Shown here in pieces: positions 6,969 through 7,333 of a DNA stretch of 7,333 bases. The stretch spans positions 1-7,333 of the forward strand of contig JAKZSU010000127.1 in the NCBI GenBank assembly GCA_047517485.1, read 5' to 3'. Every line of letters begins with the position of its first letter. The first letter of the stretch is position 1. Under the pieces are notes generated by a model that was not told where the DNA came from, ran no database searches, and worked only from the letters and a program-made list of their open reading frames with translations. This DNA is from JAKZSU01 sp047517485. GTDB taxonomy: Bacteria; Pseudomonadota; Alphaproteobacteria; UBA7887. A program made the position numbers and the translations under genes.

Positions 6969-7171
6969 TCCGATCTGGTCGCATTCGCCCTTGCCCCCGG
7001 CTCGCGCCGTTGCGCGAGTGCTATCGTCAGGACCTTGGCCTTTTGCGTATCCATCTTGCCGATGACATCCGCGACCTTGGCGACTTTCATGCGCCCGACG
7101 ATCTCTATGAGATAGGGCAGGTCCAGGGTGTTGAACACCCGGGCAGCGTCCTTTGGCTTCATTTTCTCGTA
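6965..7171 (-). pseudogene. motE: MotE/MgtE_N-type flagellar protein, N-terminus lost at an IS junction
   Basis: The visible part reads YEKMKPKDAARVFNTLDLP, then IEIVGRMKVAKVADVIGKMD, then QKAKVLTIALAQRR. This is the MgtE N-terminal-like helical module found at the C-terminus of alphaproteobacterial MotE-type proteins. In that family the module normally follows a signal anchor and a long coiled coil, and the protein is roughly 150-250 residues. MotE is known from rhizobia as a periplasmic chaperone-like partner in stator function. Here, immediately before the Tyr-Glu-Lys-Met codons (from about 7172), the frame turns into sequence with no coiled-coil character that fits the end of a transposon. 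At most 69 residues of the family remain. An internal ATG at 7162 could start a 65-residue fragment, but it would not be exported. The stop overlaps the next small ORF. Confidence 0.65.
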
Positions 7172-7333
7172 ACTGGGTATCCACTTCGCTCTAGTATCCC
7201 CTACATTTGGTTTCCGAGGCTGCGATGACCGCCGACTAGGCCCTTGTAGGGGACCGGCTCGTGCTGCACCGCCTGCTGGAGCAGTCGGAAGAAAAGCAGG
7301 CCACGAGCCTGCGAACGGCGGCGATTGAATCGG
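7172..7333 (-). mobile_element. End of an IS1595/ISXO2-like insertion sequence (cut by window edge)
   Basis: This comprises the transposase C-terminus (7201-7332) and about 30 nt to the presumed IS terminus beside the motE remnant. The plus-strand sequence GGGTATCCACTT (7175-7186) lies at the junction and is a candidate terminal inverted repeat. An 8-bp inverted repeat (7197-7204 with 7246-7253) lies across the transposase end. The other terminus is outside the window, so neither the terminal repeat match nor the target duplication can be checked. Confidence 0.5.
7201..7332 (-). CDS. IS1595-family (ISXO2-like) transposase, C-terminal 43 residues
   Basis: On the minus strand an open frame enters from the window edge and ends at TAG (7201-7203). 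It contains RFNRRRSQARGLLFFRLLQQ, then AVQHEPVPYKGLVGGHRSLG. The Arg-Phe-Asn-Arg-Arg segment followed by an Arg-Gly-Leu-Leu-Phe-x-Arg-Leu helix and a Pro-x-Pro-Tyr end matches my recollection of the C-terminus of ISXO2-like DDE transposases, where it follows the final catalytic region. The catalytic residues themselves lie outside the window. Third codon positions are G or C in about 70%, consistent with coding in this genome. Other transposase families with similar ends are possible. Confidence 0.55.
   Translation of the reverse strand, partial: RFNRRRSQARGLLFFRLLQQAVQHEPVPYKGLVGGHRSLGNQM

Noticed and set aside
7225..7333. Plus-strand ATG with a good GAGG ribosome binding site, followed by TAG at codon 5 and a plausible open frame
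   Set aside because: At first it looked like a third nonsense-interrupted gene. The opposite strand gives a better match, an IS1595-like transposase C-terminus with its own stop, so the plus frame is probably its shadow.
1..7333. CRISPR array, tRNA or rRNA genes, or defence system
   Set aside because: No regularly spaced direct repeats, no tRNA-like cloverleaf or rRNA motif was recognised, and no nuclease, toxin-antitoxin or defence-type domains were seen.

Overview
The window looks like a piece of a GC-rich alphaproteobacterial genome, most likely from the Rhodospirillales or a near relative. This is inferred from protein style and gene order, not from a marker gene. The core is a minus-strand run of flagellar stator and chemotaxis genes. 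Read in the direction of transcription (right to left) it holds: a MotE/MgtE_N-type remnant (6965-7171), a tiny overlapping ORF (6861-6968), an intact CheY (6484-6870), a MotB-like gene broken by a TAA (5707-6381), an intact MotB/OmpA gene (4930-5700), and a very large secreted beta-domain plus TPR-like gene broken by a TAG (1260-4889). Gaps are short or overlapping (about -10 to +102 nt), as expected for one operon.

The left end (1-991) is different. Bases 1-24 read on the minus strand as the first eight codons of an IS5-family transposase. About 145 nt later a plus-strand SUMF1/FGE-sulfatase-domain gene (170-991) begins abruptly inside what looks like conserved coding sequence, so it has probably lost its 5' end. 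The SUMF and TPR genes converge. The whole space between their stop codons is one palindromic element of about 266 bp (990-1255) with 33-nt terminal inverted repeats (32/33 matching) and nested hairpins.

The right end (about 7172-7333) reads on the minus strand as the C-terminus of an IS1595/ISXO2-like transposase. It abuts the first recognisable codons of the MotE homologue and appears to have cut off that gene's N-terminus.

The overall picture is a stator operon under decay. Insertion-sequence pieces lie at both window ends, each next to a truncated gene. Two operon genes carry in-frame premature stops with clearly conserved coding sequence on both sides, and they use different stop codons (TAG and TAA). 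CheY and the second MotB-like gene remain intact. This fits recent loss of selection for motility in an IS-rich genome, for example a lineage adapting to a host. If the operon were intact, the two MotB-like proteins, the MotE homologue and the large periplasmic protein could form a stator-associated assembly. The large protein, with three related beta units followed by helical repeats, is the least familiar component. I see no convincing evidence of an entirely new system. The decay pattern, the palindromic element and the large periplasmic protein are the parts most worth follow-up.
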